A stretch of DNA of 64,000 bases from Salinithrix halophila (GTDB lineage: Bacteria; Bacillota; Bacilli; Thermoactinomycetales; DSM-45169), in assembly GCF_042650125.1 (NCBI RefSeq), contig NZ_JBHSAP010000004.1, positions 1 to 64,000 of the forward strand, in the 5' to 3' direction. The stretch's first letter is position 1. Each line of letters begins with the position of its first letter. Under the pieces are notes generated by a model. That model was not told where the DNA came from. It did not search any database and saw only the letters and a program-made list of their open reading frames with translations. Both the position numbers and the translations under genes were made by a program. Positions 1 through 7,376 of this stretch are shown here, piece by piece.

Positions 1-22
1 CAGGATCAAACTCTCCGATAAA
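1..22 (-). rRNA. rrs: 16S rRNA, 5' end only
   Basis: The complement of the first 22 bases matches the start of Bacillus-type 16S rRNA (TTTATCGGAGAGTTTGATCC and onward), including part of the universal 27F site. The rest of the gene lies outside the window, to the left. The rRNA operon is read in the same direction as most genes here. The 5' end is placed by analogy with B. subtilis and could shift by a few bases. Confidence 0.93.
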
Positions 23-61
23 GGTGAGCTTGAAACGCTCAAATGAATTAACAAGGTCGAA

Positions 62-92
62 TCAATTGCTCTTCAGTTTTCAAGGAACGCTT
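62..92 (-). promoter_or_regulatory. pre-16S leader with boxA-like motif
   Basis: The minus strand carries CCTTGAAAACTGAAGAGCAA about 45 bases before the 16S start. It resembles the conserved pre-rRNA leader of Bacillus, where boxA-type antitermination and RNase III processing signals lie. The function is inferred from position and similarity. Confidence 0.5.
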
Positions 93-142
93 TGTTGTTC
101 CCGCCGTTTTGGCGGTGCCGCTCTCTTACGGCGACAAGATCT

Positions 143-171
143 ATCTTATCAAATCTATCGGATCCTGTCAA
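143..171 (-). promoter_or_regulatory. rrn promoter P2 (SigA)
   Basis: Minus strand TTGACA, 17-base spacer, TAAGAT. This is the promoter nearest to the 16S gene, with the start expected near 136, giving a leader of about 115 bases. Confidence 0.85.
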
Positions 172-285
172 CAACTTTTTTTCGTTTCTTTTTGCGGGGA
201 AGCTTCCCCCAAACCGATCCGTAAAGGCTTCGGTCCCGCCGTTCTCGCGCCTTTTGCCTGTGGCGCCGTCGCAGCGACAAGTAAT

Positions 286-314
286 AATTTATCACGGACT
301 GGGACAACCGTCAA
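286..314 (-). promoter_or_regulatory. rrn promoter P1 (SigA)
   Basis: Minus strand TTGACG, 17-base spacer, TAAATT. It is preceded by an A-rich run (about 318-332) that could act as an UP element. Together with the copy at 143-171 it forms the tandem P1-P2 arrangement known for Bacillus rRNA operons. Confidence 0.65.
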
Positions 315-389
315 CCCCTTTTTTTTATTTTCATTCCGAAAGAGGACCCTGAAGCTTTTTTTGCTTCGGGCCCTCCATCACCTGCGGGT

Positions 390-806
390 TCATTGATAGG
401 TTTGACCGTTAATTTCAAAGCTGGTTACCACTTCAGCATTGAGGGATTGGGAGACGGAACAGTACTTGTCACGAGAAAGCTCGACGGCCCGACGTACTTT
501 GTCTTCGGGGAGATCTCCCGTCAAACGATAATGGATATGTACCCGTGTGAAGCGTCGGGGGTGTTCCTCCGCTCGCTCACCGGAAACTTCCATATCGAAG
601 GATTCCACCGTCAGACGCATCTTTCGTAGAATATCCACGATATCGATGCCAGAACATGCCCCTGCAGCTGCCAATAAAACCTCCGTGGGCCGCGGGCCGC
701 GATCTTCCCCGCCCACATCGTGAGCTGCATCCAGAAGCAGACTATGACCGGAAGGAGCAGTAGCTTCGAACTGCATCTTCCCGTTCCATTTTAGGTTGGT
801 TTTCAC
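390..806 (-). CDS. OsmC family peroxiredoxin-like protein
   Basis: 138 residues, the usual length for a small OsmC/Ohr-family protein. Two conserved cysteines are visible: Cys51 in AAAGACSGIDI and Cys116 in KYCSVSQ. In this family they form the pair that reduces organic hydroperoxides, while the YhfA-like branch has no settled role. The start is GTG at 806, preceded by AGAGGTGA six bases upstream. It lies 22 bases downstream of the SpoIIM-family gene and is probably cotranscribed with it. It would be cytoplasmic. The fold family is clear; the exact substrate is not. Confidence 0.85.
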   Translation of the reverse strand: MKTNLKWNGKMQFEATAPSGHSLLLDAAHDVGGEDRGPRPTEVLLAAAGACSGIDIVDILRKMRLTVESFDMEVSGERAEEHPRRFTRVHIHYRLTGDLPEDKVRRAVELSRDKYCSVSQSLNAEVVTSFEINGQTYQ

Positions 807-828
807 CTTGTATCACCTCTCAAACTTG

Positions 829-1437
829 TTAGGAAAGAAAAACGATCAAACTGGATTCAATGACGGCGGCAATTATCAGCATGACAGAAACACCTAACAC
901 AACGACAGGAATTCGTTGAAAGAGTTGTTGCCACTCCTGCATGTTCTGCACGCGCAGGGCCGGCGAAAATAAGCTGACAAGCCCACGGGCAGCGAGAATC
1001 CCCAGTCGAATCCCAAAGGCTGCAGCGATAAGGATCGCAGGCAATTCCAGAATGCCATGGGGTAAGATTTTCGTCACCAACACAAAGAAAGGATTGGCTC
1101 CAGATTGCCCCGCGATAGCCAATACCAGTCCCAGCAATACACCATTGGAAACGAGGGCGATCATTGGGAAGACCCCGAAAAAAAGGCCCAATCCCAACAT
1201 GGTGGCTGCTGCCCGCAGATTGTTCAAAAAGATGATTTGGAAGGCATGAAAGAAATCCGGCTGCCTCTTGATCGCTTTCACTGTTTCCTGAATCTGTTCC
1301 CACATCGGGGAATTTTTCATTACGCTGAGAATGCTCTCCGAGGCCGCATAACCAAGAATGGCGCTGCCAACCAGCAGCAGGGTGGCTAACCAGATCAAAC
1401 GACGTTCGGACCGCAATGCTTCCAAAAAGCGCCCCAT
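829..1437 (-). CDS. SpoIIM / DUF95 family membrane protein
   Basis: 202 residues with several hydrophobic segments: near residues 15-35, around 75-115 and 130-155, and one at the C-terminus. The family signature PHGILELPA is present near residues 126-134. SpoIIM proper forms a complex with SpoIID and SpoIIP that degrades septal peptidoglycan during engulfment; other DUF95 proteins have uncharacterised membrane roles. The gene sits beside pdaB, divergent from it and away from the usual spoIIM locus of B. subtilis, so it may be a paralogue rather than SpoIIM itself. I therefore give no gene symbol. Confidence 0.75.
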   Translation of the reverse strand: MGRFLEALRSERRLIWLATLLLVGSAILGYAASESILSVMKNSPMWEQIQETVKAIKRQPDFFHAFQIIFLNNLRAAATMLGLGLFFGVFPMIALVSNGVLLGLVLAIAGQSGANPFFVLVTKILPHGILELPAILIAAAFGIRLGILAARGLVSLFSPALRVQNMQEWQQLFQRIPVVVLGVSVMLIIAAVIESSLIVFLS

Positions 1438-1463
1438 TGTCTCTCCCCCTGTTCATTTTTGCG

Positions 1464-1500
1464 ATCATAACCCTCGTCCTTCAGAATACATTTTAGTATG
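1464..1500. promoter_or_regulatory. possible sporulation-sigma promoter elements between spoIIM-like gene and pdaB
   Basis: On the plus strand CATA (1466-1469) and AATACATT (1485-1492) resemble SigE -35 and -10 elements with 15-base spacing, oriented to pdaB. On the minus strand CATACTA (1500-1494) matches a SigG -10, with GTATG 19 bases upstream, one base more than ideal. pdaB of B. subtilis is reported as sporulation-controlled. Both matches are imperfect. Confidence 0.3.
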
Positions 1501-1546
1501 GGACAGGTGTCAGGTCGTCCATACCGAAGCAGTCGGAGGTGGCGTA

Positions 1547-2311
1547 ATGAAATTCATATGGGTACTTTCGGGTAAACGAATCAAGCGTGGTCTGATGGTG
1601 TTCGTCGCTTTCTTTTTCGCCTTTGGCATCTATTATGCCGAGAAGGAAAATATCCAGGTCTTTATGCCTCTAGATTCCGGCCCTGAGGCCATCTACAGCG
1701 TGGATACGGAAAAAAAACAGATTGCTCTAACCTTTGACATCAGTTGGGGGGAAGAACGCACCGGGCCCATCCTAGACGTCTTGGAGCAAAAGGGAGTAAA
1801 GAAGTCCACCTTTTTCCTTTCTTCCCCTTGGGCGGAAGCTCACCCGGATATCGTGAAGCGGATCACAGACATGGGATACGAGATCGGTAGCCACGGCCAT
1901 CGCCACGATAACTATAGCACCCTGAATGAGGAACAGATCAAAACTCAGATCAGCAAAGCCCATCAAATCTTATCCAAACTGACAAAGCAAGAACCCAATT
2001 TGATTCGCTTTCCCAACGGAGACTTTGACAAGCGGGTACTAAAAATCGCCGATGAGTTGGGTTATACCGCGATCCAGTGGGATACGGATTCACTCGACTG
2101 GATGAACCCCGGTAAAGAAAAAATCATCCATCGCGTGACGAGCAAGGTTCATCCCGGCGACATTATCCTGATGCATGCCAGTGATTCCAGCAAACAACTG
2201 GGAGAAGCTTTACCCGCTATCATCGACAACTTGAGGAAAAAGGGCTATCAGTTCGTCACGGTATCCGAGCTGATCGCAGGTGCTGAAGTCGAATTAAATC
2301 CGGTAGATTAA
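1547..2311 (+). CDS. pdaB: Sporulation polysaccharide deacetylase PdaB
   Basis: 254 residues, the same length as B. subtilis PdaB. A short N-terminal hydrophobic segment (about 15-30) is followed by a NodB-type deacetylase domain. Motif 1 is TFDISWG (62-68) and the metal motif is SHGHRH (115-120); RFPNG is also present. As in B. subtilis PdaB, the first motif departs from the canonical TFDDG, so a normal deacetylase mechanism is uncertain. The ATG at 1547 has GGAGGTGGC just upstream and is preferred over longer in-frame starts. It is one of only four plus-strand genes. In B. subtilis PdaB maintains spores after release from the mother cell. It converges on kbaA and they share a terminator. 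Confidence 0.9.
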   Translation: MKFIWVLSGKRIKRGLMVFVAFFFAFGIYYAEKENIQVFMPLDSGPEAIYSVDTEKKQIALTFDISWGEERTGPILDVLEQKGVKKSTFFLSSPWAEAHPDIVKRITDMGYEIGSHGHRHDNYSTLNEEQIKTQISKAHQILSKLTKQEPNLIRFPNGDFDKRVLKIADELGYTAIQWDTDSLDWMNPGKEKIIHRVTSKVHPGDIILMHASDSSKQLGEALPAIIDNLRKKGYQFVTVSELIAGAEVELNPVD

Positions 2312-2335
2312 AAACCAGCTGTTAGCGGCTGGTTT
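2312..2335. terminator. bidirectional terminator between pdaB and kbaA
   Basis: An 8 bp perfect stem (2312-2319 with 2328-2335) closes an 8-base loop. In the minus direction it is followed by a run of T residues. The stop codon of kbaA (2322-2324) lies in the loop, and the pdaB stop abuts the stem. Confidence 0.7.
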
Positions 2336-2873
2336 CTTTATGTTTCATGGGGGCTGTATCCACTAAGCGGTGCAACTGCATGATTTGCCAAGTATTGCAG
2401 ACCAGCAGCGTAATAACCATCAGCAATATCAACACCAAAGGCTGACTGAGGGAAGGGATCGCTTCTAATGTGGTCGCTGCTGTCATGAAAAAAAGAGCGG
2501 GAATGAACCCATGGGGGTTGGTTGCTTTCATTTTAAACCATGCCACAGCCAAGCTGAAAAGCAGGACTGTCAGGGCAAGGATGGGCTGTAAGGTAAAAAG
2601 ATTGGCAAGGATGATCCCAGTTACCAGCAGTTGCAACCCCTGATAAAGATTCCGGCTGCGAATGAAACCGGTAAAAACCATATTAAACACCATATAAGCA
2701 AAAAAACCCATCTGCGCTACTGCACCAAACATGACCCCGGCCCATAGCTGGCGCACCAGATTCAATCCGATGTCGCCAAAGACCTCCTGCAGGATGAATC
2801 CGGCGACAGGTGCTGTAACCGTTCCGATCGCGCAGGTCGTCCAAAAGAGAAAAAAGAGTTTTCGTATCGTCAT
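2322..2873 (-). CDS. kbaA: KinB-signalling pathway activator KbaA
   Basis: 183 residues, almost wholly hydrophobic with about six membrane segments, slightly shorter than B. subtilis KbaA. Position between pdaB and gerD is the same as in B. subtilis. KbaA is a membrane protein needed for activation of the KinB sensor kinase, which feeds phosphate to Spo0A at the onset of sporulation. The ATG at 2873 follows AAGGAGCG. The assignment rests on membrane topology, overall sequence character and conserved position. Confidence 0.8.
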   Translation of the reverse strand: MTIRKLFFLFWTTCAIGTVTAPVAGFILQEVFGDIGLNLVRQLWAGVMFGAVAQMGFFAYMVFNMVFTGFIRSRNLYQGLQLLVTGIILANLFTLQPILALTVLLFSLAVAWFKMKATNPHGFIPALFFMTAATTLEAIPSLSQPLVLILLMVITLLVCNTWQIMQLHRLVDTAPMKHKETSR

Positions 2874-2941
2874 CAGCTGTCGCTCCTTCGAAACCCTTGG
2901 AGGTGCTGGGCTCTCTGGTCGGCCCTCATATTCCTCCCCCC

Positions 2942-2970
2942 ATTATACCGATCCTCGTGGTGAAATTGAA
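2942..2970 (-). promoter_or_regulatory. probable kbaA promoter (SigA)
   Basis: Minus strand TTCAAT, 17-base spacer, TATAAT. The -10 is perfect and the -35 weak. The start is expected near 2935, about 60 bases before kbaA. Confidence 0.5.
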
Positions 2971-3019
2971 CGTCCCATCCCTTTCCAACTGTGACACCTT
3001 CCGCAACCATCAGGTTCGG

Positions 3020-3049
3020 GCATAAACCTTCCCTAACCCGATCATATTA
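3020..3049 (+). promoter_or_regulatory. gerD promoter, SigG type
   Basis: GCATA (3020-3024), 18 bases, CATATTA (3043-3049). This fits the forespore SigG consensus gHATR-N18-CATXHTA at every position. Transcription would begin near 3056, 25 bases before gerD, which is a SigG-dependent gene in B. subtilis. Confidence 0.75.
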
Positions 3050-3080
3050 ATGGTGAGACTCTTGGAAAGGCGGCCAACTA

Positions 3081-3722
3081 ATGCTTATACAGCCCCGTAT
3101 GCTTGGACTGATCCTCACATTGATCCTATTTCTGACGGCTGCGTGCAGTCCGAACCCCAAACCGGAATCCCAGCCGCCGGATTACAATGAAATGAAGCAG
3201 ATGGTAACTGACGTTCTTCACACAAAGGAAGGGAAAAAGGCGATTCAGGAACTGATGAAAGATCCGGAGTTCCGCAAGGAAGTCATCATAAACGACAAAC
3301 AAATGGAACAGACGATCAGTGATACCCTCACCAACCCCAAAATGCAGCCACAGTTGGAAAAAATGCTAGAAAAGCCTAAAGTAGCCTCTAGCTTCGCCAA
3401 GGCAACCGAAAAGCAGCATAAAAAAATGATCAAGCAACTGATGAAAGACCCGGAGTATCAAAAATTAATGATGGATATCATGAAGGACCCCGAATACACC
3501 AAACAACTGACCCAAGTGATGAAAAGCCGGGAAGCTCGTAAGCAGACCATGAAGGTCATGGAGGATGCCCTTGAAGATCCGATGTTCAAAGAAAAGTTTA
3601 TGAAACTGATGCAAGAAGCCGCCAAAAAAGGGCAAAAGAAAGGTGGCGGCGGAGGTCAACAAGGTGGAGCCGCTGCTGGCGGTGGCGGTGGAGGAGCCGG
3701 TGGAGGTGGCGGTGGGGGCTAA
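3081..3722 (+). CDS. gerD: Spore germination lipoprotein GerD
   Basis: 213 residues. An N-terminal signal with lipobox LTAAC gives a lipidated Cys at about residue 22, so the product should be anchored to the outer face of the inner spore membrane. The middle is a long charged helical region with repeated MKDPEY/MKDPEF units. The C-terminus is an unusual tail of mostly glycine (about residues 193-213). In B. subtilis GerD clusters the nutrient receptors into the germinosome. ATG at 3081 follows GGAAAGG. It has its own SigG promoter and converges on salA at a strong terminator. Confidence 0.92.
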   Translation: MLIQPRMLGLILTLILFLTAACSPNPKPESQPPDYNEMKQMVTDVLHTKEGKKAIQELMKDPEFRKEVIINDKQMEQTISDTLTNPKMQPQLEKMLEKPKVASSFAKATEKQHKKMIKQLMKDPEYQKLMMDIMKDPEYTKQLTQVMKSREARKQTMKVMEDALEDPMFKEKFMKLMQEAAKKGQKKGGGGGQQGGAAAGGGGGGAGGGGGGG

Positions 3723-3747
3723 TCATTTCTCCTCATCCATCCAAAAC

Positions 3748-3774
3748 AAAGCCTCGGCATTTAGCCGAGGCTTT
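3748..3774. terminator. bidirectional terminator between gerD and salA
   Basis: An 11 bp perfect stem (3748-3758 with 3764-3774) encloses a 5-base loop. A/T runs lie on both sides, so it can serve both converging genes. Confidence 0.85.
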
Positions 3775-3789
3775 TGAATGTGCGATGAC

Positions 3790-4905
3790 CTAATTCCGTT
3801 TTATCACTTCTCGAGCCAGTTCCAAGTACCGTTGTCCGGTAGCTGTATCCGCCTTATAAATCGAAGGAGAATATTCTGGATCCTCGGGAGTACCGTTTTG
3901 GGGAGCTCCTAGAGGAATTTGGACCAGAAGATCGGTGTTCAGTTCCTCCGCCAGTTTCTCTCCACCACCGTGACCGAAGACAGCCTCTTTGTGGCCACAT
4001 TCGGAGCACTCATACCAAGCCATGTTTTCCACAACACCGAGGATCTCATGCTCGGTATGGATAGCCATCGCCCCGGCACGGGCAGCCACAAAGGCAGCAG
4101 TGGCGTGGGGAGTGGTGACGAGAAGCTCTTTAGACTGAGGAAGCATCTGATGGACATCCAGGGCCACGTCCCCGGTCCCCGGCGGCAAGTCGAGAATCAT
4201 ATAGTCAAGCTCCCCCCACTCGACTTCCTGGAAGAAATTTTTCAGCATTTTTCCTAACATCGGGCCACGCCAGATAACTGGAGCATTCTCCTCGACAAAA
4301 AAGCCCATCGAGATCACTTTCACCCCGAACCGTTCCACCGGGTAGATGGTCTTGTCCACCACGGTAGGGCGTTCGTGGATTCCCATCATATCTGGAACGC
4401 TAAACCCGTATATATCCGCATCGATAACTCCGACACGGGCACCTTCCCGGGCTAGAGCAACAGCCAAATTCACGGTGACCGTTGACTTGCCAACGCCTCC
4501 CTTGCCGCTGGCTACAGAGATAAACTGGGTTTTGGACTCTTTAGATAAAAGTGGAGGAGCATCCGATTCCGACGCGAGGGCCTGGCGACCCCCTGATCGT
4601 TTACTACGCACTTTGGCTTGGTGTTCCTGTCGGATGCGCTCGGCTAGGGCCTCCTTTTCCTTTTCGCCTAGAACATCCGTCTCCACTTCAACCTCAGAGG
4701 CTCCGATTCCTTTCAGAGTATCCTTGACCGCCTGAACCAATTCCTCCCGGTGAGCAACTTGCTCAGAAAGGAACATCAGGGTCAGGACGATTCTATCGTC
4801 AAAGATTCGAATATTGCGAGCAAGGTTGAGTTTGACCAGGTTGTGTTTTAACTCCGGTTCTTCGACTTGCCGGAGGGCTTCCAAGATCTTTTCGATGGTG
4901 AGCAA
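3790..4905 (-). CDS. salA: Mrp/NBP35-type P-loop ATPase, SalA orthologue
   Basis: 371 residues from the TTG at 4905, which has GGGGTG six bases upstream; other starts up to 4944 are possible. An N-terminal DUF59-like region (about 1-85) and a linker precede the ParA-like ATPase domain with deviant Walker A SGKGGVGKST and DADIYGFSVPDMMG. A CSEC pair near the C-terminus matches the Cys motif of Mrp proteins. Mrp proteins bind and transfer iron-sulfur clusters, and B. subtilis SalA also represses scoC. Position between gerD and cwlD is as in B. subtilis. Confidence 0.88.
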   Translation of the reverse strand: MLTIEKILEALRQVEEPELKHNLVKLNLARNIRIFDDRIVLTLMFLSEQVAHREELVQAVKDTLKGIGASEVEVETDVLGEKEKEALAERIRQEHQAKVRSKRSGGRQALASESDAPPLLSKESKTQFISVASGKGGVGKSTVTVNLAVALAREGARVGVIDADIYGFSVPDMMGIHERPTVVDKTIYPVERFGVKVISMGFFVEENAPVIWRGPMLGKMLKNFFQEVEWGELDYMILDLPPGTGDVALDVHQMLPQSKELLVTTPHATAAFVAARAGAMAIHTEHEILGVVENMAWYECSECGHKEAVFGHGGGEKLAEELNTDLLVQIPLGAPQNGTPEDPEYSPSIYKADTATGQRYLELAREVIKRN

Positions 4906-4956
4906 GGTCAACACCCCAATGTGTCGGTTCGTTTTTCGACCCAATTATATCATACG

Positions 4957-5700
4957 TCACCCAGAATCTTCAGGGGTACTAACATCTCGCGAGTAGTAAA
5001 GCATGATCCCATGGTAGATGGCTGCCGCCAACTTTTTCTGATAGGAAGTATTACGAAGCATTTCCGCCTCTTCCGGATTGGAGAGGAAACCTACTTCAAC
5101 CAAGGCCGAAGGGATCGGGGACGTTCGCATGATATAGACCTCACCACTGTGACGGGCCAAGCGCTTGGTGTTCTCCAGGTTGCGTTTCAGCTCGGACTGA
5201 ATCGCTACCGCCAGTTTTTTATTAGCCTCTAGCGTAGGATAGTAGAAGGTTTGGGCCCCTTTCCATCGCGGGGAAGGAATCGCGTTCAAATGAATGCTTA
5301 TAAAAGCATCAGCGCGGCTTTTTTTCACCAACTCTGCCCGACGGATCAGATCTTGAGACTTGCGGCTCTTCACATGCTCGTCTGCCAGGTCCCTGTCTGT
5401 CTCCCGAGTCATAATCACCATGGCCCCTGCTTCCTGTAGATAATCACGCAACGAGAGCGCAATCGCCAGAGACACATTTTTTTCTAATAATCCTGTTGCA
5501 CTAACTGCCCCACCGTCCCGTCCTCCATGGCCTGGGTCGATGACGATTAAACGCCCTGTCAGCGGCATACTCCAAGTGCTCTTGCTTCCGTCCCAGGGTA
5601 ATCCGTTCAGACAGAGGACAGTGGCGGTAAGTAATAACAATCCGATGAGGCGCCAAAATCCTCTTTTTTCCCTGACCCATTCCCGCCACAGCTCTTCCAT
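4957..5700 (-). CDS. cwlD: N-acetylmuramoyl-L-alanine amidase CwlD
   Basis: 247 residues from the ATG at 5700, preceded by an ideal GGGGGAGG. An upstream in-frame ATG at 5739 has no such site. One membrane segment (about 16-32) is followed by an Amidase_3 domain. Visible zinc and catalytic residues are His58 (DPGHGG), Glu73, His137 (SIHLNA) and Glu202 (VEVGFLSN). CwlD works with PdaA to make the muramic-delta-lactam of the spore cortex, needed for germination. It is separated from the upstream ybaK-like gene by 66 bases containing a possible SigE-type promoter. Confidence 0.92.
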   Translation of the reverse strand: MEELWREWVREKRGFWRLIGLLLLTATVLCLNGLPWDGSKSTWSMPLTGRLIVIDPGHGGRDGGAVSATGLLEKNVSLAIALSLRDYLQEAGAMVIMTRETDRDLADEHVKSRKSQDLIRRAELVKKSRADAFISIHLNAIPSPRWKGAQTFYYPTLEANKKLAVAIQSELKRNLENTKRLARHSGEVYIMRTSPIPSALVEVGFLSNPEEAEMLRNTSYQKKLAAAIYHGIMLYYSRDVSTPEDSG

Positions 5701-5736
5701 GCTTCCGGCCTCCCCCTGTCCTATTGACTGATGTTT

Positions 5737-5766
5737 CATGTATATGGGACAGGTTGGTCCGTTATG
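5737..5766 (-). promoter_or_regulatory. possible SigE-type promoter for cwlD
   Basis: Minus strand CATA (5766-5763), 18 bases, TATACATG (5744-5737), close to the SigE elements ATA and CATACANT. It begins right at the ybaK stop codon. B. subtilis cwlD is sporulation-induced. The match is partial. Confidence 0.3.
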
Positions 5767-6231
5767 TTAGAGAAGACGCCGTTTGCGAAGCCGAATCCCA
5801 TAATCAACCCCGTGCAGGAACCAACGAACGGTGACTTCTTCGAAAAAGACAAGGACCGACTGACAAGTCCAATCGTCCAGGCAATGAAAAAGCTCCATAT
5901 CCTGGGCGATCCGGCTAATCAGTTCGTCTCCTTCTCTCCCAAATATGCGTTGATACCAACTTCGCCGCTCTGGTTCCGGGCGTTCCGGCGGGCATTCCGC
6001 TTCCCCACGCCGGTTCATTTCAATGCCGGAAACATAGGCCTCAAAAGCGAGTCGGTAAACCGCCTCGTCAACCGTGAACCGCTTCGGGGGAGAAAGATGG
6101 TCGAGGCTTGGCTCCAGCATCTCTTCCAGAAACCGGGATAGCTTGCTCCAGGGGAACCCCTGCAGGGCTTCTTGGCGGAGTTTTTCAATTCGGTTGCAGC
6201 GCCATGCTTCAAGCCAGACGATTTTGCCCAC
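5767..6231 (-). CDS. ybaK: YbaK-like protein (DUF2521)
   Basis: 154 residues, soluble, no signal or membrane segment. It lies between rpsI and cwlD, exactly where B. subtilis has ybaK, and its length fits the DUF2521 family. The function of that family is unknown. I assign it mainly by position and length. The gene starts 109 bases beyond the rpsI stop, behind a strong terminator, so it must have its own promoter or depend on read-through; I could not identify a convincing promoter. Confidence 0.6.
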   Translation of the reverse strand: MGKIVWLEAWRCNRIEKLRQEALQGFPWSKLSRFLEEMLEPSLDHLSPPKRFTVDEAVYRLAFEAYVSGIEMNRRGEAECPPERPEPERRSWYQRIFGREGDELISRIAQDMELFHCLDDWTCQSVLVFFEEVTVRWFLHGVDYGIRLRKRRLL

Positions 6232-6301
6232 CGGATTCCCCCCTTATCACTCAAGGCTTATTGTTACCGAGCACGGTACGATGATACTCCGACAAAAAAC
6301 A

Positions 6302-6329
6302 AAAAACCCCTCTCGGGAGAGGGGTTTTT
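6302..6329 (-). terminator. strong terminator after rpsI
   Basis: A 12 bp perfect stem with a 4-base CGGG loop (6302-6313 with 6318-6329) is followed on the minus strand by a long T-rich tail. It ends the rplM-rpsI unit. Confidence 0.92.
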
Positions 6330-6339
6330 CTGGCAAAGA

Positions 6340-6732
6340 TCAGCGCTTGGAGAATTGAGGTGCACGCCGCGCTTTTTTGAGACCGTATTTCTTCCGTTCC
6401 TTCATCCGCGGATCCCGGGTGAGGAATCCAGCTTTTTTCAGGGACGGACGCAGTTCCGGATCCACTTTCAAGAGGGCGCGGGCTACGCCGTGACGGATGG
6501 CACCGGCTTGGCCGGTGGTACCTCCGCCTTCAACGGTGACCAACACGTCATAGCGGTTCAGGGTTTCCGTCAATACCAGCGGTTGCTTAACGATCGCTTT
6601 CAGGGTTTCGAGACCGAAGTACTGGTCCATGTCTCGGCCATTGATAACGATGCGGCCATCACCCGGCACCAAGCGGACGCGGGCCGTAGATTCTTTACGG
6701 CGACCGGTGCCGTAGAATTGGACTTGAGCCAA
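6340..6732 (-). CDS. rpsI: 30S ribosomal protein S9
   Basis: 130 residues, the normal length. The N-terminal FYGTGRRKESTARVRL and the C-terminal tail ending QFSKR are diagnostic; in S9 this tail reaches the P-site tRNA anticodon loop. It follows rplM by 57 bases, a near-universal pairing. That spacer contains a short hairpin with GCGGC/GCCGC arms. Confidence 0.98.
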   Translation of the reverse strand: MAQVQFYGTGRRKESTARVRLVPGDGRIVINGRDMDQYFGLETLKAIVKQPLVLTETLNRYDVLVTVEGGGTTGQAGAIRHGVARALLKVDPELRPSLKKAGFLTRDPRMKERKKYGLKKARRAPQFSKR

Positions 6733-6789
6733 GATTGGTTCCCTCCTTAGACATCTGTTGGCGGCTTTGCCGCATACAGGTTCTTATGA

Positions 6790-7227
6790 TTAACCGCGTA
6801 CTTCCCAAACCTCAGGCTTCTGGGCCTGATGGGGATGGTCCGTGCCGGCATAAACTTTCAATTTCTTCAGTTGCTGACGACCGAGTTTGTTCTTAGGCAG
6901 CATGCCCTTGACGGCCAGTTCCAACATGAGTTCTGGCTTCTTCTCGCGCAACTCACCGGCGGAGATGGATTTCAGTCCACCCGGCCAGCCAGAGTGACGG
7001 TAGTAGGTTTTATCTGCCGGTTTACGACCAGTCAGATGTACCTTGGACGCGTTGATGATGACGACGAAGTCCCCCGTGTCCACGTGGGGGGTGTATTGAG
7101 GTTTATGCTTTCCGCGAAGCAGGGTCGCGACTTCCGTTGCCAGACGACCCAGCGGTTTATCCGCAGCGTCGACCACATACCATTTCCGATCCACTTCGTT
7201 CGGTTTGGCCATAAAAGTGGTTCGCAT
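6790..7227 (-). CDS. rplM: 50S ribosomal protein L13
   Basis: 145 residues. Recognised by KWYVVDAADKPLGRLAT and HPHQAQKPE near the end. L13 is an early assembly protein of the large subunit. ATG at 7227 follows GAGGAGGG. It is the first gene of the rplM-rpsI unit and is preceded by its own strong promoter and a leader that resembles the Bacillus L13 autoregulatory leader. Confidence 0.98.
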   Translation of the reverse strand: MRTTFMAKPNEVDRKWYVVDAADKPLGRLATEVATLLRGKHKPQYTPHVDTGDFVVIINASKVHLTGRKPADKTYYRHSGWPGGLKSISAGELREKKPELMLELAVKGMLPKNKLGRQQLKKLKVYAGTDHPHQAQKPEVWEVRG

Positions 7228-7341
7228 TGTGTTCCCTCCTCATGAAAGACCCTATGGAAATTGAGGTATATTCCAAAAGTGGTCAGGATTTTACATATGT
7301 GTTGCGCCGAACGTTCCACCGGGGCAAGTGGAAAAATACCA
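7228..7341 (-). ncRNA. probable L13 ribosomal leader
   Basis: About 114 bases of 5' leader separate the rplM promoter from its start codon. The leader has a hairpin with TTCCAC/GTGGAA arms early on. Bacillales carry an L13-responsive leader at this place. I identify it by location and hairpin rather than by a full match to the covariance model. Confidence 0.45.
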
Positions 7342-7347
7342 ACGCTC

Positions 7348-7376
7348 ATAATACACCATCTGGGATTCCGTGTCAA
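7348..7376 (-). promoter_or_regulatory. rplM-rpsI promoter (SigA)
   Basis: Minus strand TTGACA, 17-base spacer, TATTAT. The expected start is near 7341. Confidence 0.9.

Noticed and set aside
344..375. Hairpin after the OsmC-like gene as a terminator
   Set aside because: The stem has two mismatches, and the T run lies in the loop rather than after the stem in the gene's direction.
1358..1546. Longer N-terminus for PdaB
   Set aside because: The upstream part overlaps the divergent SpoIIM-family gene, while ATG 1547 has a good ribosome site and gives the family length.
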